A DNA stretch of 64,000 nucleotides, taken from positions 6,753,532 through 6,817,531 of the forward strand of contig NZ_LN831776.1 in the NCBI RefSeq assembly GCF_000981585.1, in the 5' to 3' direction. Numbering within the stretch: the stretch's first letter is position 1; the number at the start of each line of letters is the position of its first letter. This document shows, piece after piece, positions 43,599 through 53,000 of the stretch. The stretch is from Paenibacillus riograndensis SBR5 (GTDB taxonomy: Bacteria; Bacillota; Bacilli; Paenibacillales; Paenibacillaceae). Below the pieces are notes generated by a model, which saw only the letters and a program-made list of their open reading frames with translations, had not been told where the DNA came from and searched no databases. Made by a program: the position numbers and the translations under genes.

Positions 43599-45132
43599 GG
43601 CTGCTCACCCCGGGCGAAGACTCTCCAATCGTTGTGGAAAAAACCTGTCCATTTTCTTTACAGAGAACCTGTACCAAATTCCGCGCCTGCAGCACTACAC
43701 TCGGCAATCCTCCGCCTACCTGAGTCCAATGCCCGATCATATAGAAGTTCGCCAGTCCGGGCAGAGAACGCTTCAGTTTTTTCTCCTGCATAATGTTATC
43801 CATCTGCTTTTCCCACCCCATCCAGCTGCCGTTCCGGTTATTCGTATATCTCTTGATCGTATGAGGCGTAGAAACATCCACCACCTCAATATTCTCTCTG
43901 ATCTTTCCGAGCCGAGCTTCCAGCAGGTCAATGATCTCATCGGCCACTGCTTTCTTTTGCTCATCGTATTGGCGGGGATCGGTTTCTTTCAGATTCTCCC
44001 AGTATCCATTCGAAGTCTTTGCATAAACCACAACGCTGGTTTTGCCTTTTGGAGCGAAGCCAGGGTGTTTATTGAATATTTTCACGAACAGATTATCAGC
44101 CTTGGAATCCCCATTTGCACGCAGCGGCTGCTCCAGCTCCAGGCTCATATAATGGGGCATATCATCAAATGTCCGGGATATTCCCAGCCCCACATATATT
44201 TGTGCGGCCTTGGTGCTGAAGTTCTCATAGCAATATTTCAGATCATCATCTGCATATTTCCCCTCCAGCATTTCAAAAATGGTGCTGTAGCCATCGGCGG
44301 CCGAAATCACCAGATCTGCGTGATAGATTCTTCCATTATCCAACTCGACGCCTGTCACTTTATCTTCTGCAGTCAAAATCCGCGAGACCTTGGATTGATA
44401 GTGGATCTTTCCCCCAAGCCCCATATATCTCTGCTCAATGATCCTTGAGAGCTGCATAGAACTGTCCACCGGGTAACCCGATGCCTTGGCATTGACCCAG
44501 CCCATAGTAGCCATGAAATAAGCAACGGCCGTATCGACATTGAACCAGAAAATCTTCCGGTAATTCGTTCTCACAAATTCGCTCTTAAATTGCAGGGCAA
44601 ATTCTTCAATAGTCACACTGCCCCATTTCTTCATCACTTCCATGTATTCACCGGCTTTGGCCTTGAATGCCTGAAAGTCGGAAAGATCAAACAGCTCAGG
44701 CGCTTTATCGATTCTCAAATCTACGCTCGAGATCACTTTGATTGCATCCGTCAGAATCTTTATCAGCGCTGCATCCTCGGGGGCAACTCTAAGCAACTCC
44801 TGTTCCAGCTTGTCCACATCGGCATACAGCGTGAATTTCGTTCCGTCTTTGAAATTAACTACGGCGAATTCCTCATCATTAACAAACTCCATGTTCTGGA
44901 TCACATTCAATTCACTCCAGAACTTGTGAAAGGTATTGTTCGGGCCGGAACCGACCAGCCAGCTTATGCATCCGTCAAAATAATAACCTTTCCGCTTCCA
45001 TCCGGTGCAGAGGCCTCCAGGCAAAGCCCCTGCTTCCATAATCATGGTGTCATACCCGTTCATCTGCAAATAACATCCGGCTGCCATTCCTGCGATACCC
45101 GCGCCAATAATAATGGTTGTATGATTGTCCAT
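43591..45132 (-). CDS. CrtI/phytoene-desaturase-like FAD oxidoreductase
   Basis: A 513-residue flavoprotein of the CrtI/retinol-saturase-like amine-oxidase superfamily. The FAD-binding motif IIIGAGIAGMAAGCYLQMNGY opens the protein and is followed by an acidic residue (EAGALPGGLC). The C-terminal FAD segment is MIGHWTQVGGGLPSVVLQARNL. A middle substrate domain of about 300 residues resembles polyene desaturases. There is no membrane helix. It lies between two PKS genes and overlaps the next by 8 bases, so it is dedicated to this pathway; introducing or isomerising a double bond in the diene chain is the best guess. It is not part of a carotenoid cluster, as no crtB or crtE neighbour is seen. 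Confidence 0.85.
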   Translation of the reverse strand: MDNHTTIIIGAGIAGMAAGCYLQMNGYDTMIMEAGALPGGLCTGWKRKGYYFDGCISWLVGSGPNNTFHKFWSELNVIQNMEFVNDEEFAVVNFKDGTKFTLYADVDKLEQELLRVAPEDAALIKILTDAIKVISSVDLRIDKAPELFDLSDFQAFKAKAGEYMEVMKKWGSVTIEEFALQFKSEFVRTNYRKIFWFNVDTAVAYFMATMGWVNAKASGYPVDSSMQLSRIIEQRYMGLGGKIHYQSKVSRILTAEDKVTGVELDNGRIYHADLVISAADGYSTIFEMLEGKYADDDLKYCYENFSTKAAQIYVGLGISRTFDDMPHYMSLELEQPLRANGDSKADNLFVKIFNKHPGFAPKGKTSVVVYAKTSNGYWENLKETDPRQYDEQKKAVADEIIDLLEARLGKIRENIEVVDVSTPHTIKRYTNNRNGSWMGWEKQMDNIMQEKKLKRSLPGLANFYMIGHWTQVGGGLPSVVLQARNLVQVLCKENGQVFSTTIGESSPGVSSRG

Positions 45133-45172
45133 TGTTTCTCCTTTTCAAAAAGTTATTAGGATGCACTGGCCT

Positions 45173-48100
45173 TTAGTTCTCTAGCATCTTCAAACCATCC
45201 TGAACATCGATCGTGCCTTTTTTCAGGTTCTCAATTAAATCTCTCAGCTCCTGCTCCACAGGCTCGCTAACCGTTTCTGCTTTTACCGGTGCCGGCGGGG
45301 TGCTTCTATGGGATTCCCGGTCAATATATTCCGCCAGCTCAACTACCGACGAATAGGTGAAAATATCGGAGATATCAACGATATCCGGGTATTTTTTATC
45401 GATCAGCTTCAGTAATTGAGTTGCCATAATCGAGTCTCCCCCCATGGCATTGAAGCTTTCATACAGATCCAATTCGTGCATATCGAGGATCAGGGAGTAC
45501 ATTTGTGCGATATTTTTCTCTGTTTCGGAGTATTCCGTTCCCTTCCCTTTGAGAACAATATCACCCGCTGCCTCTATTTCAGGGGTTTCCTTGGGTTCCG
45601 TTCTTGTTCTTCCCGTACCCTTCAGCTTGCTTCTGATCGCTCCAGACAAAGTAAATGGCAGTTGGTCTTGAACGGATGCCAGCAAAGGGCGGTTCAGGCT
45701 TCCCGGAATAGCATGGGTAATGCCGCCTGCTGCCATCTCATCCATAAAATTCAGCGCTTGCTTTACCGTTAACATATGAAACACCGATGATTCCTCGGTA
45801 ATTCCATAGTCGGCTGCAATTCCCACTTCGCTCCACGCCGGCCAATTGATCGATATAGTACGCGCACCTCTTTTATTGCGGGAATATGAGAAGGAGTCCA
45901 GGTAGGCATTCGCTGCAGTATAATCACCCTGCCCTGAGCCGCCAAAGATGGCATTAATCGATGAGAAGAGGATAAAGAACTCCAGATTTTCCTCCCTGGT
46001 TGCCTGGTCCAATATCCACGTGCCGGTCACTTTGGGACTCACAACCTCATTAAATACTGCCTTGGGCTTTCTAAAGGTAAAACCTTCCCCTGCAACCCCT
46101 GCACAGTGGAATATGCCATGGATCCGGCCGTATTTTCCTTTGAGATCCTGAACCACTTCATTAACCTGATCCGGATCGGCAATGTCGCAGCTGTAGCAAC
46201 TGACTTCGGAACCCGATTCCCGGATGTCTTTGATCGCTTGGAGCTTCCGGGAGAGCTTATGCTCCGGATTCTCCTGAATCAGCTGATCCCAGGATGCTGC
46301 TTCCGGCAGCTTGGAACGGTTCATTAATGCGATATGGACTGCGTTCTTCCCTGCCAAGTATCTGGCAATTTCCAGTCCTATGCCGCCTGTGCCCCCTGTG
46401 ATGATATACACACCTTGCTCCTTAATCTCCAGCCCCTGCTCTTCTTGATGCTCAGGCTCATGCCGGTCCAGCTCACAGGTATAACGCTTGCCGCTTCTGA
46501 GCGCTACCTGATACTTGGATTCAATACGTTGAATCTCTTCACTGATAAGCTCTGCCGGAGTTTCCCTATCCACATCAAGCGCTCTGCAATGAATGTTCTT
46601 GAACTCCTGCGTAAGTACTGTGCCCAGGCCGAACAATGCAGCGCCCAGCGGATTGATCTCCTGCTCATGTCCCGTCACTTCCGTTACATTGTCAGAGATT
46701 AGGACCACATCAATATTCTCTTTAATCTTATTGCTGCTGATACTCTTGGCTAAATAGAAAAGGCTGTGCAAGCTCCGGTTCTGCTGATCCGCCAAATCCG
46801 CACAAGTTGCCGCCGCCTCCCCGGTGATGGAGGATAAATGAAGAATTTGCCGTATATTACGATCTTTGATTTCATTCATTAGGTTGATGTAGTCATTCTC
46901 TGTACCCTGAATCACATAATGGTTAGGGGTCAGCCTCTTGTAGGCTTCTCCGAACTCAACCTGAATCGTATCCGCAGCTTTATTCTGCAATGGCCCGGCA
47001 ATATTCTCATAGATTCCTTGTGTGTCTTTGAATACCAGTACCGTTCCTTCATGACCTCTGCGGCCTTCCGCTGCAGGCTCGGCCTGAACCCAATTCAAAC
47101 GATAGAAGGCCCCGCTCAAATCGTCGTTTTCTTTAAAAAGCGTCAGCAAATGATTGACCTTTTTCAGTACATAGTCCTTGATTTCCACAAAAATCCTGCC
47201 CTGCATATCGATCAACTGAATATCACATGTCTTAGTTTCCTTGTTACCTGACTTTTTCTGGACATAGGCATAGAAATGCTGAGGCATTGCAGAGTAGATC
47301 TTGATATTCTTGTAGGATAGCGGGAGAAAAGTGCTGTCGTCATCATCCTCTCCAATGAACACATTTGCCGCATTATCCAGCAGCGAAGGGTGAAGGATCA
47401 GTTCCTCAAGATCTCCCTTGAAGGCTTCGGATAATTCCAGTTCTACCAGCTGTTCGTTATGATCAAGGATGACTTCTTTGAAATTCAGCCAACGCGGGCC
47501 GAAGGAGAATACTTTGCTGCTCAAGCTGGTATCTTCATACTTAACCTTGATGGTTTCTTTCCTGCTGTCATTCCGGGCGGCAGCCAAATCGAAGATCAAG
47601 CGCTCGGCATCCTTGGATTCATCTGCTGGATTGTAAGCTTTTCCTTCCGCATGTGTGATCCACTTGCCTTGCTCCTGACTGGCAATAATGAAACGGGTAT
47701 ATCCCTTTTCTTTCTTCACGATGGTGTGTACCTGCTTGTCTTCTGTTTGCCCTACCGAGAGCGGTGTAAAAAAGAACACATCCCTTAGCTCCAGATAATC
47801 CGTATGGTACAGCCGGGAGCATGCTTTTCTTCCCATTTCCAAATAGGTTGTTCCCGGAATCACGCTGACCCCCATAATTTTGTGGTCGCTTAACACCCAG
47901 TGTGTGTTGACATTGAATGTAGTAGAATAGATCGTTTCATCCATGGAATCCGCCAGGCACTGGTCAATCAAAGGATGGCTGATATTTTTTACAGACACCT
48001 CCAATTCAGATCTTCTATCTTTCACTTCCCCCCAATACATCACTCTATCGAATTGGTATGTGGGCAAGGATACGATTCTTCTTTTATTGTCCCGGTACAT

Positions 48101-49993
48101 CAGGCTCCATTCAACCTTGGCCCCTTTCACATATAAATTGCAGATTTCCGCCAGATTCAGAATCAGATACCCGCTCGTGTCATTTACAATCTCCTCCAGG
48201 AGACTGCCGGCCTTGCTGTTCAGTTTTCTGTGTTCCGACAGTGTAATTTCACCCTGGTCCCTGACCTGCTTCCGGTCAGATCCAATTTTGTGGCAATCAT
48301 AATACACTCCCTTGCCGGAAATATCGCTTAACCCGTTAGAGGCCAGCTTACTGATTTTCTGTTCAAGCTCTTCATAGCTTTTCACAATCAGCGCTAACCG
48401 GTACGCATAATGGCCCCGTCCCGTTTTGGCGGTATAGCAAATGTTGCTCAGATTGGTTTCCGTTCCCTGTCTGAAGAATTCGGCGTATTGGTGAATCAGC
48501 TGGCGCAAAGAATGCTCTGTCTTCGCAGATACTGTGAATATTTCATACTCCGGGCCTGCAGCCTCGCTGGTTGCCGCCTGATCAGGCGCTTCTTCCACCA
48601 CCACATGAGCATTGGTTCCCACAAATCCAAAAGAATTGATCCCTGCTCTTCTGGGCAGTACACTTTTGGGCCATTGCAGCGGCTTCTCCGTGACAAACAC
48701 CGGTGATTTGATGAAATTAATCAGTGAATTAGGCTCTTTGAAATGAATACTGGAGGGAATTACATTATGCTTCATGGACAGAACAACCTTGATTAAGGAA
48801 GCCAGACCCGAGACGGCGACTGTATGGCCAATGTTGGCCTTCACTGAACCTATTCCGCAGAACTGGGCTTTGTCGGTATGTTTGGCGAACGCATTCGTGA
48901 GTCCTTTGATTTCTATGGGGTCTCCCAGCTTGGTTCCTGTGCCGTGCGCTTCAATATATTGGATCGTCCCGGGGTCAATTTGCGCATCCTCCCAGGCTTT
49001 GAGAAGAACCTCTTCCTGTGCTACCGCATTCGGAGCAGTCAATCCGTTCGAAGCACCGTCATTATTGACCGCACTTCCCTTAATGACGGCGTAGATATTG
49101 TCTCCGTCCTGTCTGGCTTTGCTCAATGGTTTCAGAATAACCGCAGCAACACCGTCGCTGAAAAATGTGCCGTCAGCATTTTTATCGAAGGTCTTCACCC
49201 GGTCATCCTGCGATTCCATCATTGACTTGCGGGCTGTACTGAACCGCGGGAATATCCCCAGAGAAATCGCACTGACAATAGCCATTTCACATTCTTTGTT
49301 CTTCAGCGCATTGCAAGCCAGGTGTACGCCTAACAAGCCCGAACTGCACGCGGAGTCCAGCACCATAGAGTTTCCCTTCAGATTCAACAGATAATTAATC
49401 CGCCCCGCCATTAACCCTGGCCAGTTGCCTGTCATGCTTGTGGATTCATCCTCTGTAACATAGCGGTATAACGTATCATTGACATGATCCTTGCCTACGT
49501 ACAAGGAGGTTTGGCTGCCATATATTTTGTCGCCGGCATAACCGGCATCTTCTATGGCTGTCCAGACGGTTTCCAGCAGCACTCTATGGGAAGGGTCCAT
49601 GGCTTTGGCTTCTTTGGGAGAAATATTAAAAAGCTCTGCATCAAACTTGTCCACATCCTCCAGATACCCGCCCATTTTGCAATCTTCCGCTTCTTCCTCT
49701 GAAATAAACCGGGCTCCCATAAAATCCGCATAGGCTTTATTATTCACAATGGGTTTGATATGCTCGATCATTTCTTTCTGGAATTCCACCTTGCAGTCCA
49801 ATCCGCCCATCAGATTGCTCCAATACTCATCGGTATTGCTTGCTTTGGGCAGCCTGCACGAGATGCCTATGATCGCGATGTCTTCTTTTTTGGCACCTTC
49901 GCTTTTCAGCTCCCTAAGCATTTGCTTCGCTTCTTCCTGTGTAAGCTTATGCTGTTTGACCTGCTCAAAGATATAGGTTTGAACCACGCTCAT
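45173..49993 (-). CDS. Trans-AT polyketide synthase module: KS-DH-KR-ACP
   Basis: A 1606-residue single-module PKS with no AT. Residues 1-30 form a docking-like helix pair (YIFEQVKQHKLTQEEAKQML). KS: Cys216 in DSACSSG, HGTGT, NIGHT. DH about 680-960: HxxxGxxxxP is intact (HKIMGVSVIP, about 702) and the second-site Asp is in HPSLLDNA (about 877). KR about 1030-1460: cofactor motif TGGTGGIG (about 1196), Ser in LFSSI and Tyr in GDYTAANAY (about 1358); the LDD marker of B-type ketoreductases is absent. ACP: GGDSI (about 1516). The last 25 residues (DLIENLKKGTIDVQDGLKML) look like a C-terminal docking element. Predicted result: one two-carbon extension to a trans-type enoyl thioester. Confidence 0.94.
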   Translation of the reverse strand: MSVVQTYIFEQVKQHKLTQEEAKQMLRELKSEGAKKEDIAIIGISCRLPKASNTDEYWSNLMGGLDCKVEFQKEMIEHIKPIVNNKAYADFMGARFISEEEAEDCKMGGYLEDVDKFDAELFNISPKEAKAMDPSHRVLLETVWTAIEDAGYAGDKIYGSQTSLYVGKDHVNDTLYRYVTEDESTSMTGNWPGLMAGRINYLLNLKGNSMVLDSACSSGLLGVHLACNALKNKECEMAIVSAISLGIFPRFSTARKSMMESQDDRVKTFDKNADGTFFSDGVAAVILKPLSKARQDGDNIYAVIKGSAVNNDGASNGLTAPNAVAQEEVLLKAWEDAQIDPGTIQYIEAHGTGTKLGDPIEIKGLTNAFAKHTDKAQFCGIGSVKANIGHTVAVSGLASLIKVVLSMKHNVIPSSIHFKEPNSLINFIKSPVFVTEKPLQWPKSVLPRRAGINSFGFVGTNAHVVVEEAPDQAATSEAAGPEYEIFTVSAKTEHSLRQLIHQYAEFFRQGTETNLSNICYTAKTGRGHYAYRLALIVKSYEELEQKISKLASNGLSDISGKGVYYDCHKIGSDRKQVRDQGEITLSEHRKLNSKAGSLLEEIVNDTSGYLILNLAEICNLYVKGAKVEWSLMYRDNKRRIVSLPTYQFDRVMYWGEVKDRRSELEVSVKNISHPLIDQCLADSMDETIYSTTFNVNTHWVLSDHKIMGVSVIPGTTYLEMGRKACSRLYHTDYLELRDVFFFTPLSVGQTEDKQVHTIVKKEKGYTRFIIASQEQGKWITHAEGKAYNPADESKDAERLIFDLAAARNDSRKETIKVKYEDTSLSSKVFSFGPRWLNFKEVILDHNEQLVELELSEAFKGDLEELILHPSLLDNAANVFIGEDDDDSTFLPLSYKNIKIYSAMPQHFYAYVQKKSGNKETKTCDIQLIDMQGRIFVEIKDYVLKKVNHLLTLFKENDDLSGAFYRLNWVQAEPAAEGRRGHEGTVLVFKDTQGIYENIAGPLQNKAADTIQVEFGEAYKRLTPNHYVIQGTENDYINLMNEIKDRNIRQILHLSSITGEAAATCADLADQQNRSLHSLFYLAKSISSNKIKENIDVVLISDNVTEVTGHEQEINPLGAALFGLGTVLTQEFKNIHCRALDVDRETPAELISEEIQRIESKYQVALRSGKRYTCELDRHEPEHQEEQGLEIKEQGVYIITGGTGGIGLEIARYLAGKNAVHIALMNRSKLPEAASWDQLIQENPEHKLSRKLQAIKDIRESGSEVSCYSCDIADPDQVNEVVQDLKGKYGRIHGIFHCAGVAGEGFTFRKPKAVFNEVVSPKVTGTWILDQATREENLEFFILFSSINAIFGGSGQGDYTAANAYLDSFSYSRNKRGARTISINWPAWSEVGIAADYGITEESSVFHMLTVKQALNFMDEMAAGGITHAIPGSLNRPLLASVQDQLPFTLSGAIRSKLKGTGRTRTEPKETPEIEAAGDIVLKGKGTEYSETEKNIAQMYSLILDMHELDLYESFNAMGGDSIMATQLLKLIDKKYPDIVDISDIFTYSSVVELAEYIDRESHRSTPPAPVKAETVSEPVEQELRDLIENLKKGTIDVQDGLKMLEN

Positions 49994-50009
49994 TGGATGA
50001 TCACTCCCA

Positions 50010-53000
50010 TTATGATTTTTGACCGGAATATAGCAATTGGTTGGCTTCGCTAACCTCCAGCTCCCCGGAAGCCAGCTTGCTCAAAATACCGTCGAGATCC
50101 TCCTCCGTTTCCTCTTCACTGGTCACCGGTTGAACAGAGCCGGCGGCATGCCCGTTCCTGTCTTCCAATAGGCTTTGAATATAATCCGACATTTCACTGA
50201 TGGACGGATAGGTGAATATATCAGAGATATCGATCAGCGACGGGAACACCTTCCCGATTTCCTTGACTAAATAAATCGCCGATATCGAGTCTCCCCCCAG
50301 ATCATAAAACTTATCGTTAATATTGATCTGCTCCAAGCCAAGCACCTTGACCCAGGCCTTTACAATGGCGCTTTCGATCCCGCTATAATCCCTGTGCTCC
50401 ATTGGCACGGGGGGCAACCCGGTATGACCAGGAGCCTTGGGCCGGGTTGGCCTAATTCTTGCAGCTATCTCTGGTGCGAGGCTGAATGTGATCTGATCCT
50501 TGTATAATCCAAAGACCTTATCATCCAGTTCACCAATAATCACCTTCGAGATTTCCTTGTTCAGGACTACATTCAGAGCTTCTATCGCCTCGCGCGTTCC
50601 GATATTTTTGAACCCTTGCTCATTCTGATTCTCCTCAGTCCCTGCTTCTTTACCAAGCTTGTTCCTGTAATCGGCGAGCATCCCGGTATCTTTCCAGCCG
50701 CACCAGTTGATCGTCAGCGTCTTCTGTTCAGGCTTGATGAGACTTCTATATTCGGCGTACGAATCCAGGTAGGCATTGGCTGCTGTGTAATCTGCCTGTC
50801 CCATGCTTCCGCTCAGCGAGGTGATGGATGAGAACATTACAAAAAAGTCCAGCTTGTCCTCTGCAGTCAGCTTATCCAAGATCCGGGTCCCCTGAATTTT
50901 GGGCCTGGTCACACGATCAAAGGCCGCTTTATCTTTTCTAAAGATGAAGCCCTCCCCCGCAACACCCGCACAATGGAAAATGCCATTAATGCTTGTATAC
51001 CGCTGCCTTAATTGCGCCAGCATAGCTTGCATCTCCCGTTCGTCCGCTACATCCGCCTGATAGCAGTCCACATTCGAACCGTTCGCTCTAATGTGATTCA
51101 TGATCTCTGTCCTGGTATGATTCTTGCTGCCCGGATCAATTGGATGGCTCAAGCCGGAGCGGCCCACCAGAATCAGGTTAACCTTCGCCAGGGAAGAGAG
51201 ATACCGGGCAACTTCCAGTCCCAATCCGCCCAGACCGCCGGTAATGATATATACGCCGTCCTTCTTGATCTCTGCTTGCTGATCCGGCAATGCCGGCACA
51301 GGAACGGCTTGCAGTTCCTGAACATAAGGTCTTCCCTCTCTGTACCCCACAAGCTCCACCTGCTTTTCTCCGTTGATCTCGCGGATACATTCTGCTGCAC
51401 GGGTCTCTCCATCAATATCTATGCACCTTACATTCAGCTTGGAATATTCCTTCCCCAGCACCTTCCCGAGGCCAAAGAAGGCTGCATGATGCGGGTTGAC
51501 TGCCGTTTCTGAACCGCTGATCCGGTGGACATGCTCTGCGAATAATACAAGCTCTACCGGATCATTCGGATGCTTCATGATCGATTGGGATAAATAGAAT
51601 AAACTGTCCAGCCCAAGCTTCAGGTTGTACTCAAGTTGCTGGTGACCGCCTTCTGCGGAATGATCTTGGATCGTCATCAAATGAATGATTTGACTGATTT
51701 TTTGCAGTTCAATTGCAGCGAACAGCTTATCGTAATCCTCTTGCCGCCCGCCCAAGCTATAAGCTTGCTCCCCCCGCTCGGAAAAGGCCTGTCCCGGTAT
51801 GGCCTCGATCACCTTTTTACCTGCCTGCCGCAAGGAAGCTATAATTTCCCCCGCCAGTTTGGCCTGATTGTGAAACAGGAGAATCCCCCCGTTAGCCTCA
51901 CTGCGGCGGAGCAGCTTGTATTCATTCTTCTCCACCCAGCCAAGCTTATGATAGATGGACTTCTGAGCGGACGGTTGTTCAAGCGGCGTGAAGCTATGAA
52001 CCCTTTTGACAATATAACTGCTGATTTCCCCGAATACTTCCCCCTGTTCATTCAGGAGCAGCAGATCAAATTTCCCTGTTTCCTCATTTTCATTGTTCTT
52101 CTTGGTGATATAACTGTAAAATTTCTTGGGCGTAGGGCCAAAGATTCTAAATTCTTTGTAATAGTAAGGCAGGTAGGTATCCTCATTGATCGTAAAAGTA
52201 CCTGCATTTACCGCACAATCCATCATGGCAGGATGCAGATAGAACTGCTCCAGATCTTCCGCATATTCTGCTTGAATCTCCAGCTCACACAATACCCCTT
52301 CCTTGCTTCTATAGATTGCATTGGTGCATTTCCACCGTCCGCCCACGTTAATAATGCTCTCCGGCCGGTTGGTATCCTCTACGTATTGAACGGAAGTATA
52401 GCTGGATTCCTCAATCACCGGCCAGCTTTGATTGCGGCGAATGGCATACACCGAATCATAGGTTGTTTTTAGGGTCTCGATGTCATAGGTTGTGTGCGGC
52501 TGCCTTTCCTTCCTGCCAATCCAGGCCTCAGCATGCTTAATCCACTCTTCCGCTGCAGATGCTCTGCTGGCGACTGTGAATTTCAAAGCATCATCCTTAA
52601 TATTAACGATAGTATGAATTTCTTTGACTTCATCCTTCTCTACCTTCAATAGGTTTAAAAAGCTGACATCGCTCAAAATAATATCCCGCGCCTCGCCGAA
52701 ATGCCTTGTCCCTATTTCTTTCGCCATATCCAAGTATGCCGTGCCTGGAATCACGCAGGCGTCATTAACCTGATGTTCATTCAGGACCCAAAAATCCTGT
52801 ACATTCAAATAGGAAACGTAGACTTCCAAATTCAGTGAGCTAACAGCCCGTTCTTGCAGCAGAGGGTGTCTGGTCCGGGCGGCAGTCAGGGATCTCCTTG
52901 ACTCCGGCAGCTCTACCCATAATCTCTTCTGTTCAAAAGCGTATGTAGGCCAGCTTACCTTCCTGCAGTCGAGCTGGCGGTAGATTCCCTCAAAGTCCAT

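Noticed and set aside
43591..45132. Carotenoid biosynthesis gene
   Set aside because: Although CrtI-like, it overlaps a PKS/NRPS gene and has no phytoene synthase or prenyl synthase neighbour.
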